Shown here: piece by piece, positions 1-7,563 of the stretch
How positions within the stretch are numbered: the stretch's first letter is position 1
Layout of the letters: each line of letters begins with the position of its first letter
The notes under the pieces: generated by a model
Databases searched by the model: none
Seen by the model: the letters and a program-made list of their open reading frames with translations, nothing else
What the model was told of the DNA's origin: nothing
NCBI GenBank assembly: GCA_031296305.1
Contig: JARLFZ010000009.1
Span: 1 to 63,477 of the forward strand
Reading direction: 5' to 3'
Origin: Occallatibacter sp.
Lineage (GTDB): Bacteria; Acidobacteriota; Terriglobia; Terriglobales; Acidobacteriaceae
Length of the DNA stretch: 63,477 bases
Translations under genes and position numbers: made by a program

Positions 1-765
1 GTTCAGCCGATGTTCCTGCTTCGGCCCTCCGAGGCCCATCCACGTAAAGTTGTCGCGTTCGCGCGCCAGCTTCAGCATTTTGTGCTCGACCTCGATCTTG
101 ATCCGCTGGTTCACCAGCGGTGAAACCTGGTCAAGTTGCGGACCGAGCAAATAGTTCGTCCACGCCAGGAGTTGCGCCGTCTCCGCTGAAAATAATTCAA
201 TGATCGGATCGCTCACGTCCGGCAGTCCGACGCCCGCTTTTTGCGCGCCCAGGTGCGCCGGAGCGCCCCAGTAGGTTTCCTCGCAAATCAGCCACAAGCC
301 GTTCGCGATCTCGTCTACGAAGCGTCCCTTGCCTTCCAGGCACTCGGCGAGGATGAGGTGCTGCAGCATAGCGCGGCGGCCAAAGCTTTCGGCCTCGAAC
401 CGGCTGCGATTGCCGTTGCGCTTGAAGTCGAGAAATGTCGATGCCAGCAGCGCCTTCCAGCCCGCCTTCTGGTCGGCTTCTGCGCGGGCCACAACGGCCG
501 CGCGAATGTCGGCCGGAACCATCTCCCACGCCGCTCGCTCGCTCCACTTCGGATACGGATGCCATGCGCCCGGCGCCACCAGGTGGCCTTTGAGAAACGC
601 TTCCGTGTAGGTCGTCGTCAGCAAATCATGCGGCGCGGCCAGATGCGACTTCTCCTGGGGTGGCGAGCTCTCCTGCGCGGCCGGCGCAATTTTGCCCAGG
701 GAATGCAAAAACCTTTGCTGACCCGCGAGGGCAAGGCTCCCGGCTAGAAAATGACGACGATCCAT
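1..765 (-). CDS. Heparinase II/III-like protein, Tat signal, 3' part outside window
   Basis: The frame is open from an ATG at 765 to the window edge, giving 255 codons without a stop. The N-terminus has a Tat-like signal (MDRRHFLAGSLALAG). The following region, with LLTTTYTEAFLKGHLVAP and CEETYWGAPAHLGAQ, resembles the N-terminal alpha-helical toroid of heparinase II/III-type polysaccharide lyases common in Acidobacteria. The catalytic centre and C-terminal beta domain lie beyond the window. A GGGAGG ribosome binding site sits just upstream of the ATG. It is divergent from nikR with about 170 bp between them. The likely role is periplasmic breakdown of acidic polysaccharide, but the substrate cannot be read from this fragment. 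Confidence 0.7.
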   Translation of the reverse strand, partial: MDRRHFLAGSLALAGQQRFLHSLGKIAPAAQESSPPQEKSHLAAPHDLLTTTYTEAFLKGHLVAPGAWHPYPKWSERAAWEMVPADIRAAVVARAEADQKAGWKALLASTFLDFKRNGNRSRFEAESFGRRAMLQHLILAECLEGKGRFVDEIANGLWLICEETYWGAPAHLGAQKAGVGLPDVSDPIIELFSAETAQLLAWTNYLLGPQLDQVSPLVNQRIKIEVEHKMLKLARERDNFTWMGLGGPKQEHRLN

Positions 766-935
766 CAGTCCTCCCCGATTCGCGAGCAAGTATACAGGCG
801 CGGGCGCGTCGCGTTCTCCAAAGTCTGGCGCGGAGCCTCCATGCAAGACGAGAATCTCCGCGATCCGTGGCACGATTCCCGCCATCGCGCTATTCTGTTG
901 CTTCGCCTCAGGATATTTTTCGAGCAGGTGCGCGC

Positions 936-1397
936 ATGGGTGAATTAAGCAGAATCGGCATCGCCCTCGATTCCGATCTCCTCAAGAGGTTTGACCGCTC
1001 CATTGAAAAGAGCGGATATACGAACCGTTCCGAAGCTTTTCGCGACCTGATCCGCGACCGGCTGGTGCGCGAGCAGACCGCCGCGCCGGACGCGACCGTC
1101 GTCGGCACCGTCACGCTCATCTTCAACCATCACACCCATGGCATTACCGAGAAGCTCACTGAAGCGCAGCACGAACACCACGATCTGGTCGTTTCGACGA
1201 GTCACGCGCATCTTGACCTCGATTCCTGCCTTGAAGTGCTGATCGTCCACGGCAAGGCTGCGCGCGTCCGGCATTTTGCCGATCTTCTCATCGGACTCAA
1301 AGGCGTGCAGCACGGCCGGCTGGTGATGACCGTGCCCTCCCTCAATGCCGAGCACGAACACGAACGCTCACACGACCATCCGCACAAACACTCCTAA
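936..1397 (+). CDS. nikR: Nickel-responsive transcriptional regulator NikR
   Basis: The protein has 153 residues. An N-terminal ribbon-helix-helix DNA-binding domain covers residues 5-45 (IGIALDSDLLKRFD, then GYTNRSEAFRDLIRDRL). The C-terminal ACT-like nickel-binding domain keeps all four square-planar nickel ligands of E. coli NikR, here H79, H90, H92 and C98. A His-rich tail (HEHERSHDHPHKHS) is an extra. The start was placed at the ATG at 936 because the RHH domain begins there; the frame stays open further upstream. NikR normally represses nickel uptake when nickel is sufficient. The neighbouring convergent TonB receptor is a plausible target. Confidence 0.93.
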   Translation: MGELSRIGIALDSDLLKRFDRSIEKSGYTNRSEAFRDLIRDRLVREQTAAPDATVVGTVTLIFNHHTHGITEKLTEAQHEHHDLVVSTSHAHLDLDSCLEVLIVHGKAARVRHFADLLIGLKGVQHGRLVMTVPSLNAEHEHERSHDHPHKHS

Positions 1398-1469
1398 GAG
1401 AGTCCTGGCGCGTCTTTGCATCGTAACGAGTCGAACAAACTGCCATGGAGTCGATAACCGCGGCAATCG

Positions 1470-4103
1470 TCAAAAACTTCTTCCTATCGAGAACCGCAGC
1501 AGAAACGGTTCGGTGGGGTGGTTAACGCGTCCGAATCCCGGCGCGGCTGTTGGAGCGATTTGGTAGACATAGGCGTAGTCAATGTCGGCATCTTTACGGT
1601 TCAGCATATTCAAGAATTCGGTTGTAACATGCCATTTCTTGTTGAATTGATATCCTAGCTCGCCATTGAGCAACACCGTTTGACTCGACTGATAAAGTCC
1701 ATCCGAGCTCAGGTAGCGCGGGCCAAAGTAGCGCAGGCGCAAACTCGACGAAAAGCCTATGTAATCGTGCAATGCGACGCCCGATGAAATCACCACCCTG
1801 ACCGCTTCGGGCACAAGCTTGCCGCCGGGACCGCTCTCCTGCCAGTTGACGGCGCCATCCAGGGCGCCATTTACCGTCAGGGCAGCCTTGACGACGCTCT
1901 GCGCCGCATCGTCCGGATCGATCTGGGTAAACTGGGCCCTGGAGTCGGCAATATCGAAATCGACAGCCAGATGTTCCGTTGGCGTGTAGTAGTTTGCCCA
2001 TTCCAGGCCATAGCGGTTACTCGACTGTTCCGAAGCGGACGTGCCTCCGGTGTCGCCATCCTGCATCAGTTCGGAGTTACTGCGGAGATACCAGAGCGAA
2101 AGGGTGCTTTGCAGATGGGGGAGGGCCGTAGTGCGCACGCCGATCTCTCCGCCCTTGGTTTGGACCAGCGGCGGGATTTTCGCGGCAGGCGTATCGGGGT
2201 AAGGATTATCCGGCGAGACCGGTTCCACCTGTTGCGTTGCGCCACGCCCGTCGTTCGAGTGAAAACTGAATCCGCCCTGCAAATAGAACTCGGTATTGGA
2301 CCAGGGGCCGAGGATCAAACTTGCTTTGGGGCTAGGCAGGAACTTGGTGGCCGAGCCGGAGTTGGCCGCGTTCACATCGGCCGAGTAAGCCAGACTGGTG
2401 ACGACAAATTTTTCATCGTCGCCGCGCAGTGCCAGGACCGAACGGAATTTGCTCGCCCACTGGATCTTGTTTTCGACATACGCGCTGCCTATCGTGTCGG
2501 TAAAGTTATCCCGTTCCGTGGTCGCCGGCAAAGTGAGGCAGGTGGTTTCGGGAACCGTGGTCGTGGCAGTGGTGCCGTCGGGCAAAGTAAGGTCAAGAGT
2601 GATATCGGAGTTGGGGATGGTGACGCAGGTGGGCCCACTGGAACTGCCGGTGGGGAAGAAACTGGCGCCGCTGGCGGAATAGTCGGTTTTGGCCGCGCGC
2701 ACGCGATTTTCCGCCTGGTAAAGGCCGTTGTTGATCCAATCGTTACGGAGTTGCAGGCCGAAGGTATTTGACATCTTGCGGCCAAACCATGTGCTGAAGA
2801 CCGTGTGGTGTGCGTCAAACCCACCTACCCAGCGCCTGTCCTGCTGGTCGAACTGGTCGCCTTTGGTGTAGTCCACCAGATAGTACGTAAAATCGGAAAA
2901 CAAATTCATGTCGTAATAAAACATATAGGCCGAGATTCTCGATTCTGAATTGCCGCTTTGGCGATGCCACTCACCCTGCAAGCTATAACGCTGGCTGTGC
3001 CCGCCGTCAGAGGGGTTCAGTGTGCCGAAGAAGCCAACGACGGATTGGGCGGCAACGGGAATCTGATCGCTCGAGTTCCATTTTCCGTGGTAAGCGTGGG
3101 CCGTGACGCTGAAACCGTCGGTGTCGTCGCCCTGGCTGTAAGTCAGCAGGCCGTTGATTTTGTTAAAGCCGTCCGGATGCACCCATGGGCCGTCATAGTA
3201 GGTCTCTTCTCCGCCGTAGAGCAAATTGCCCGCACCGAGCTTTTGCGATACGCCGAAGACGGTTCGCCCATAGGTATGCGTGCCGCCTTCCACCTTGAAG
3301 AAGTTCTGAGGCAGCGTCTTCGCAAACTTCACACGGGCGTTTGCCGCCGAACTGAAGTTGCCGACGTTCGCGTAATAAGGGCCTTTCTCGAAGTCCACCC
3401 GCTGCACAAATTCCGGGATGACGGTGTTCATGTCCGAGTAGCCCTCACCGTGCGCGTGCGAAGGCAGATTCAGAGGCATATCGTCGAGAAAAATCGCGAT
3501 GTCCGTGCCATGGTCCAGATTGAAGCCGCGAAGATAATACTGGTTGGCTTTGCCGCCGCCGGCGTGTTGCGTGATGATGAGACCGGGAACCGTCTCCAAG
3601 ATTTCTCCCGAACGAAGAATCGGACGACTTTCGATTTCCGTTGCGCCCACCGTTCCCTGAGTGCCGGATTCGGCAATTCCGATAAGGTCATCCTCCCGGC
3701 CCTGCACGTTGATGGTGGTGCTCACGGAGCCCACTAGTAGAGAGATGCGCACCGGGGCCGGCGCGCCGGTGGTTGCGATGGTGACAAGGATTTCTTTGGT
3801 TTCAAAACCGGGCTTCGATACCGCGAGCCGATAATCGCCTGCCGCGAGTCCAGAAAAAATGAAGGAGCCGTTTGCGTCCGACTGTGTCGTTTTTTCTACA
3901 GTACCGTTCGCATTGCGAACCCGCACGGTAGCCCCGGCAAGCGCCGCGCCAGACGTGTCAACGACAGTACCGGAAAGCTGAGGCGGAGAAGTTCGATCAT
4001 TCGTAGCGACTGGCGTCTTCTGCTGTGCGGCAACCAGTGCCGGCAATCCAACGAAAAGCGCCGAAAGGACGAGTATTACGATTATATAATTAGTGCTACG
4101 CAT
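1470..4103 (-). CDS. TonB-dependent outer-membrane receptor, probable nickel/metal uptake
   Basis: This outer-membrane receptor has 877 residues. It begins with a signal peptide ending near ALVAAQQ. A carboxypeptidase-regulatory-like beta domain follows at about residues 45-115 (LSGTVVDTSGAALAGATV). Then come a plug domain at about 130-260 (RSGEILETVPGLIITQHAGG, FLDDMPLNLPSHAHGEGY) and a beta-barrel ending in the typical terminal aromatic (FSIGRSF). The N-terminal extra domain is common in Bacteroidetes and Acidobacteria receptors. It is convergent with nikR, and NikR-controlled TonB receptors for nickel are known in other bacteria (FrpB4 of Helicobacter), so nickel or a nickelophore is the inferred substrate. 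The ATG at 4103 is preferred over the GTG two codons upstream, because a -10 hexamer lies 8 nt before it. Confidence 0.85.
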   Translation of the reverse strand: MRSTNYIIVILVLSALFVGLPALVAAQQKTPVATNDRTSPPQLSGTVVDTSGAALAGATVRVRNANGTVEKTTQSDANGSFIFSGLAAGDYRLAVSKPGFETKEILVTIATTGAPAPVRISLLVGSVSTTINVQGREDDLIGIAESGTQGTVGATEIESRPILRSGEILETVPGLIITQHAGGGKANQYYLRGFNLDHGTDIAIFLDDMPLNLPSHAHGEGYSDMNTVIPEFVQRVDFEKGPYYANVGNFSSAANARVKFAKTLPQNFFKVEGGTHTYGRTVFGVSQKLGAGNLLYGGEETYYDGPWVHPDGFNKINGLLTYSQGDDTDGFSVTAHAYHGKWNSSDQIPVAAQSVVGFFGTLNPSDGGHSQRYSLQGEWHRQSGNSESRISAYMFYYDMNLFSDFTYYLVDYTKGDQFDQQDRRWVGGFDAHHTVFSTWFGRKMSNTFGLQLRNDWINNGLYQAENRVRAAKTDYSASGASFFPTGSSSGPTCVTIPNSDITLDLTLPDGTTATTTVPETTCLTLPATTERDNFTDTIGSAYVENKIQWASKFRSVLALRGDDEKFVVTSLAYSADVNAANSGSATKFLPSPKASLILGPWSNTEFYLQGGFSFHSNDGRGATQQVEPVSPDNPYPDTPAAKIPPLVQTKGGEIGVRTTALPHLQSTLSLWYLRSNSELMQDGDTGGTSASEQSSNRYGLEWANYYTPTEHLAVDFDIADSRAQFTQIDPDDAAQSVVKAALTVNGALDGAVNWQESGPGGKLVPEAVRVVISSGVALHDYIGFSSSLRLRYFGPRYLSSDGLYQSSQTVLLNGELGYQFNKKWHVTTEFLNMLNRKDADIDYAYVYQIAPTAAPGFGRVNHPTEPFLLRFSIGRSF

Positions 4104-4215
4104 GGACACACTTTATATGGAGGTTTGCGCCTGTTCCAGTGATTTTCGTCACACGATTTTCCAACTTGTGCTACTGAATGGGGCAATCATATTACGAAGT
4201 TTATATTCGTGCTAC
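4093..4215. promoter_or_regulatory. Three GTGCTAC heptamers around the receptor/cupin divergent promoter region
   Basis: GTGCTAC occurs at 4093-4099, 4168-4174 and 4209-4215 on the plus strand. The first overlaps codons 3-5 of the TonB receptor next to its -10. The heptamer differs by one base from the GTGTTAC half-site described for NikR operators of deltaproteobacteria (GTGTTAC-N13/14-GTAACAC). No perfect inverted partner is present; the best is GTAATAT-N14-GTAGCAC on the minus strand. A NikR operator is therefore only a candidate explanation. Confidence 0.3.
4112..4117 (-). promoter_or_regulatory. -10 hexamer TATAAA of the TonB receptor gene, leaderless position
   Basis: TATAAA on the minus strand, with 8 nt between it and the ATG at 4103. 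Transcription from it would begin at or next to the start codon. No convincing -35 was found at 16-18 bp. No Shine-Dalgarno sequence precedes the ATG. Confidence 0.4.
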
Positions 4216-4290
4216 CAATGGAATTTGTCCCGCGCCGTTGGCGGTGGAGAATGGATCCAGGCTCTCGCAACCCCATTGAAGGAGAAACAC

Positions 4291-4713
4291 ATGCGCCGAT
4301 TTTCCTGGCGTCGTTGGCCGGCTTTTGTGGCCGGCTTGCTCATCGCTGTCGCATATTTGTGGTCGCAGGCGCCGCAGCCGCGGCCACTGGCCATTCCGCT
4401 CACATGTTCCCAGGGCGATTGCCCGGTGCTTACGGGCGCCCCGCAAACCACGGGCTTGCGCAGCGGCTTTGTGCGCCTCAAGCCCGGTGAAACCGTGGGC
4501 TGGCACACCACCGGCAAGAATGAAGAAGCCCTGGTTGTACTGCACGGAAAAGGCAACGCGCTCATCGAAGGACCACGCGGCGCGCAGCCCGGCATGCCCT
4601 TTGTTGCTCCGGCGCTCGTCTACATTCCGCCCGACACGCGCCACAACGTGGAGAACACGGGAAGCGATCCGCTTGAATATGAATATGTGGTCGCACCAGC
4701 GAAGGCGCAGTAG
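4291..4713 (+). CDS. Exported or membrane-anchored cupin-domain protein
   Basis: The 140-residue protein has an N-terminal hydrophobic anchor or signal (WPAFVAGLLIAVAYLW) followed by a single cupin barrel. Cupin motif 1 is represented by LKPGETVGWHTTGKNEEALVVLHG and motif 2 by YIPPDTRHNVENTG, with metal-ligand-type histidines in each. The start at 4291 is chosen for the GGAG site at 4281 and because the hydrophobic segment begins there. It is divergent from the TonB receptor across the region carrying the GTGCTAC repeats, so the two may share control. Enzymatic function is unknown; small cupins can be isomerases, dioxygenases or sensors. Confidence 0.75.
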   Translation: MRRFSWRRWPAFVAGLLIAVAYLWSQAPQPRPLAIPLTCSQGDCPVLTGAPQTTGLRSGFVRLKPGETVGWHTTGKNEEALVVLHGKGNALIEGPRGAQPGMPFVAPALVYIPPDTRHNVENTGSDPLEYEYVVAPAKAQ

Positions 4714-4715
4714 GA

Positions 4716-5828
4716 CTACTTCGCGCTCGTCGCGGGTCGTGCCGCACCTTTGGCCGCAACTTTGCTTTGCGCTGGCAGCGAGCCTCGCGGAAAGTCCGTC
4801 GACCGCCGCACTACCAAACGAGTCTGGATCGGCCACTCCCGCTGCACAAACTTGGGATGGTCCGACTCGATGCCGGCGCGTAACGCCTCGACGGCCGCGG
4901 TCGCTAAATCCCTGCACGACATTTGCACCGTGGTCAGCGGCGGCAGCATGAACTGCGCAAGGTGAATGTCGTCGAATCCCACCACAGAAATATCCTTGGG
5001 AACCTGGTGCGTAGTTTCGTCCAGCGCATGGAGCACGCCGATGGCCGTCATGTCGTTTGAGCAGACGACCGCCGTGGGCGGCGCCGGCGTTTTCATTAAC
5101 TGCTCCATCGCCGCCTTGCCACTCTCCATGGTGTGCTTGCCTTCAACCATCGACGTGGCCGGAACCGTTAGTCCCAGTTCGGCCATCGCATTGCGGAAGG
5201 CGTCGCGACGTATCGCCGCTGTCCGCATTTGCAAAGGTCCCGAGATGAATGCGATCTGCCGGTGACCCAGCGCTGCCAAGTGCTGTACCGCCTCGCGAAT
5301 CCCGTCGCCGTAGTTCACCTTCAGCACGCGAACGTTGGGCAGCTCCGGTCCCGCATCCACGAACACCAGCGGAAATCCGTGGTCCACGAGCGTATGCACC
5401 AGCTCTTCTTCAATGCCGAAGGTCATTACTGCCACGCCATCCACGCTGCGCTGCAGCATGCGCCGGATGAGCGATTCTGTTCGTTCGGTGTTGTAGTTCG
5501 TCGAACCGATCATCACCTCGTAACCCTGCGCTACGGCCAGGTTCTCGAACTCCTGCACCAGCTCGGGAAAAAATGGATTGGTGATTTCGGAAACGATGAG
5601 GCCAAGAATGCGGCTGCGCCCCGAAACCAGCGCCCGCGCCTGGGTATTGGGGACGTAGCCCACGTCGTCGACGGCCTTCCACACACGCTTGGCCAGCTCG
5701 GGGTCGACCGAGGGGATACGATTTACCACGCGGGAAACGGTGGCAATGGAAACGCGTGCGCGCCTGGCCACGTCGTGAATGTTCACGTTTGCGCGGCGTC
5801 GCTGGGAGGATTTTTTTGACCGATCCAT
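4716..5828 (-). CDS. LacI-family transcriptional regulator
   Basis: The 370-residue protein has a LacI-type helix-turn-helix and hinge at residues 14-70 (NIHDVARRARVSIATVSRVVN). The periplasmic-binding-protein-like effector domain covers about 75-345 (ILGLIVSEITNPFFPELVQ, AFISGPLQMRTAAIRR, VVGFDDIHLAQFMLPPLTTV). The C-terminal tail is Ala/Lys-rich. Such regulators normally repress sugar uptake or catabolism genes and release DNA on sugar binding. No sugar operon adjoins it, so the target may be distant or itself. The gene ends 3 bp from the convergent cupin stop. A TACAAT hexamer lies 9 nt before the ATG. Confidence 0.9.
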   Translation of the reverse strand: MDRSKKSSQRRRANVNIHDVARRARVSIATVSRVVNRIPSVDPELAKRVWKAVDDVGYVPNTQARALVSGRSRILGLIVSEITNPFFPELVQEFENLAVAQGYEVMIGSTNYNTERTESLIRRMLQRSVDGVAVMTFGIEEELVHTLVDHGFPLVFVDAGPELPNVRVLKVNYGDGIREAVQHLAALGHRQIAFISGPLQMRTAAIRRDAFRNAMAELGLTVPATSMVEGKHTMESGKAAMEQLMKTPAPPTAVVCSNDMTAIGVLHALDETTHQVPKDISVVGFDDIHLAQFMLPPLTTVQMSCRDLATAAVEALRAGIESDHPKFVQREWPIQTRLVVRRSTDFPRGSLPAQSKVAAKGAARPATSAK

Positions 5829-5837
5829 GCGAAGAGA

Positions 5838-5843
5838 ATTGTA
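5838..5843 (-). promoter_or_regulatory. -10 hexamer TACAAT of the lacI-type gene, leaderless position
   Basis: TACAAT on the minus strand with 9 nt to the ATG at 5828. No Shine-Dalgarno sequence lies between. This fits transcription starting at or very near the start codon. Confidence 0.4.
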
Positions 5844-5968
5844 CGCTTTTCCCGGTGTTTCTCGTAGCGCTATCTGAAGGTCAGGCGGGAAAACGGCTCA
5901 AATACTGGGAGTTATGCGAATACGCGGATTTTGGAAGCCGCGTTTTTCCGGCGAAAATCCTAGAAACT

Positions 5969-5982
5969 GGTAAGCGTTTCCC
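5969..5982. promoter_or_regulatory. Candidate LacI-type operator
   Basis: GGTAAGCGTTTCCC is an imperfect palindrome centred on CG, with 4 of 6 half-site bases symmetrical. This is the usual form of LacI-family operators. It lies about 140 bp upstream of the LacI-type gene, which suggests autoregulation. Single-site evidence only. Confidence 0.3.
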
Positions 5983-6011
5983 GACTCTTCGGACCCTGTT
6001 GGTGGAAGAAA

Positions 6012-6491
6012 TTAGGGATGGTTTTGCCCGCCTGCCACAACCTCAAGCCCGTGCCGCAGGAGCGGCAGAATCGCTTCCAGACTCTCCTCAGCGCCGCGCT
6101 TGCTGCCGGGAAGATTCACGATGAGCGTCTTGCCGCGCAGTCCTGCCACGCCGCGCGAGAGCCACGCGAAAGCATTGCGCTCCGCGCCATTTGCGCGCAT
6201 CGCCTCCGCCAGTCCCGGCGCTTCGCGATCGATCACGCGCCGCGTCGCCTCCGGTGTGCGGTCGCGCGGCCCCAGCCCGCTGCCGCCCGCAGTCAGCACG
6301 AGCGCTGCACCCTTGCGGCCGAGTTCTTCAAGCGCCGCGGCAATCGCGTCTTCATCGTCGGGCAACAGCGCGGTGTCGATTTCGGCCTCTGGCCATGTGC
6401 CGCGCAGCAACGCCACCACTGCCGGACCAGCCGTATCGGTCATCTGTCCGGCCGAACAACGGTCCGAGATGGTGAGCACGGCAAGCAGCAT
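6012..6491 (-). CDS. mog: Molybdopterin adenylyltransferase (MogA/MoaB family)
   Basis: The enzyme has 159 residues, the usual size for single-domain MogA/MoaB proteins. It adenylates molybdopterin before molybdate insertion in Moco synthesis. The family signatures are present: LTISDRCSAGQMTDTAGP at the N-terminus, the nucleotide/pterin loop LTAGGSGLGPRDRTPEAT at about residues 66-83, and NLPGSKRGAEESLEAILP near the C-terminus. No other Moco genes are in the window. A TAGAAT hexamer sits 6 nt before the ATG with no Shine-Dalgarno, so the mRNA may be leaderless. Confidence 0.9.
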   Translation of the reverse strand: MLLAVLTISDRCSAGQMTDTAGPAVVALLRGTWPEAEIDTALLPDDEDAIAAALEELGRKGAALVLTAGGSGLGPRDRTPEATRRVIDREAPGLAEAMRANGAERNAFAWLSRGVAGLRGKTLIVNLPGSKRGAEESLEAILPLLRHGLEVVAGGQNHP

Positions 6492-6497
6492 GACCTG

Positions 6498-6503
6498 ATT
6501 CTA
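6498..6503 (-). promoter_or_regulatory. -10 hexamer TAGAAT of mog, leaderless position
   Basis: TAGAAT on the minus strand with a 6-nt spacer to the ATG at 6491. This places the expected transcription start on the start codon. Confidence 0.4.
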
Positions 6504-6508
6504 TTTCC

Positions 6509-7456
6509 TCATTGCGCCGGAAGCATCTTGATCGAGTGCAGCCACGTCTCCACCAGCTTGGGCCAGTTCATGATGGGGAGATCCCTCGGACGCAGTCCGA
6601 ATCCGTGTCCGCCTTCCGCGTAGATGTGCATCTCCGCGGGAACCTTGGCATTCTTCAATTGCATGAAATACACAATCGAGCTCTCAACGTGCGCGGTGTA
6701 GTCGTCTTCGGCTTGCAGAAGGAACGTGGGCGGCGTATTGGCGGTGGGCTGAATGTCGGGATTGGGCGCCAAGTTCTGGCTCGCAATCGACGTGTATCCG
6801 GGATAAATCACGACGGCGAAGTCCGGGCGGCAGCTCAGCGTGTCGGCCGCGTCGATGGCATCGTAGAGCCGCTTATCGTAATGGGTGCTGACGGCCACCG
6901 AGAGGTGCGCGCCCGCCGAGAATCCCATTACGCCCACGCGGTGCGGATCGATGCCCCACTCCTCGGCGTGCAGCCGCACCAGACCGACGGCGCGTTGTGC
7001 ATCCTGCAATGCGGCCGCTGACTTGGGATACGGCCCGCTATCCGGCACGCGGTATTTGAGCAGCACGCAATTGACGCCGATCTGATTCAGCCAGTCGCAA
7101 ACCTCCGTGCCCTCCAGATCCATCGACAGAATCTGATAGCCGCCGCCGGGAAACACCACGACTGCCGCGCCTGTGTTCTTGCCCTTCGCCGGAAACACCG
7201 TGATGGTCGGCGTCGATACATTGCCCAGGCGAATGTATGGCCGGCCTGCCATCATCTTCGTTCCGGCCGCATTCACATTGACCTCGGGCGGCGCGTCGGG
7301 TTTCGCGCCCGGCGCCGTTCCAGGCCAAATCGGCATGGTGACGAGTCCGGCTGGCGGCGTCCATCCCGGAGCGGGCGATGAGGTGGCGGCTGGGGATTGT
7401 GCCCACGTGCCAGCGGCACTCAATGCGGCTGCGGCAACAAGCAGTTTCTTGTTCAT
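6509..7456 (-). CDS. Secreted alpha/beta-hydrolase (acetylxylan esterase-like)
   Basis: The 315-residue protein carries a signal peptide (KKLLVAAAALSAAGTWAQ) and an alpha/beta-hydrolase domain. The oxyanion region is VVVFPGGGYQILSMDLEG. The nucleophile elbow is GFSAG (GVMGFSAGAHLSVAVS). The catalytic Asp is probably in LLQAEDDYT, and the His is in YAEGGHGFGLRP. This arrangement is typical of carbohydrate esterases annotated as acetylxylan esterase or BD-FAE-like. The start at 7456 is preferred because GGGAGAT lies just upstream and the signal peptide begins there. It follows the sulfatase gene on the same strand by 107 bp, so the two may act together on decorated polysaccharide. Confidence 0.82.
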   Translation of the reverse strand: MNKKLLVAAAALSAAGTWAQSPAATSSPAPGWTPPAGLVTMPIWPGTAPGAKPDAPPEVNVNAAGTKMMAGRPYIRLGNVSTPTITVFPAKGKNTGAAVVVFPGGGYQILSMDLEGTEVCDWLNQIGVNCVLLKYRVPDSGPYPKSAAALQDAQRAVGLVRLHAEEWGIDPHRVGVMGFSAGAHLSVAVSTHYDKRLYDAIDAADTLSCRPDFAVVIYPGYTSIASQNLAPNPDIQPTANTPPTFLLQAEDDYTAHVESSIVYFMQLKNAKVPAEMHIYAEGGHGFGLRPRDLPIMNWPKLVETWLHSIKMLPAQ

Positions 7457-7563
7457 GTTCGGGATCTCCCGGTTCGAATGCATTCCAAAGCCAAAATGTT
7501 CTTGCCCGAATCTGCTCAGCGACCATTGCAGCAGGGCATGTGCCTGTGCAACGCACGCCGCCA

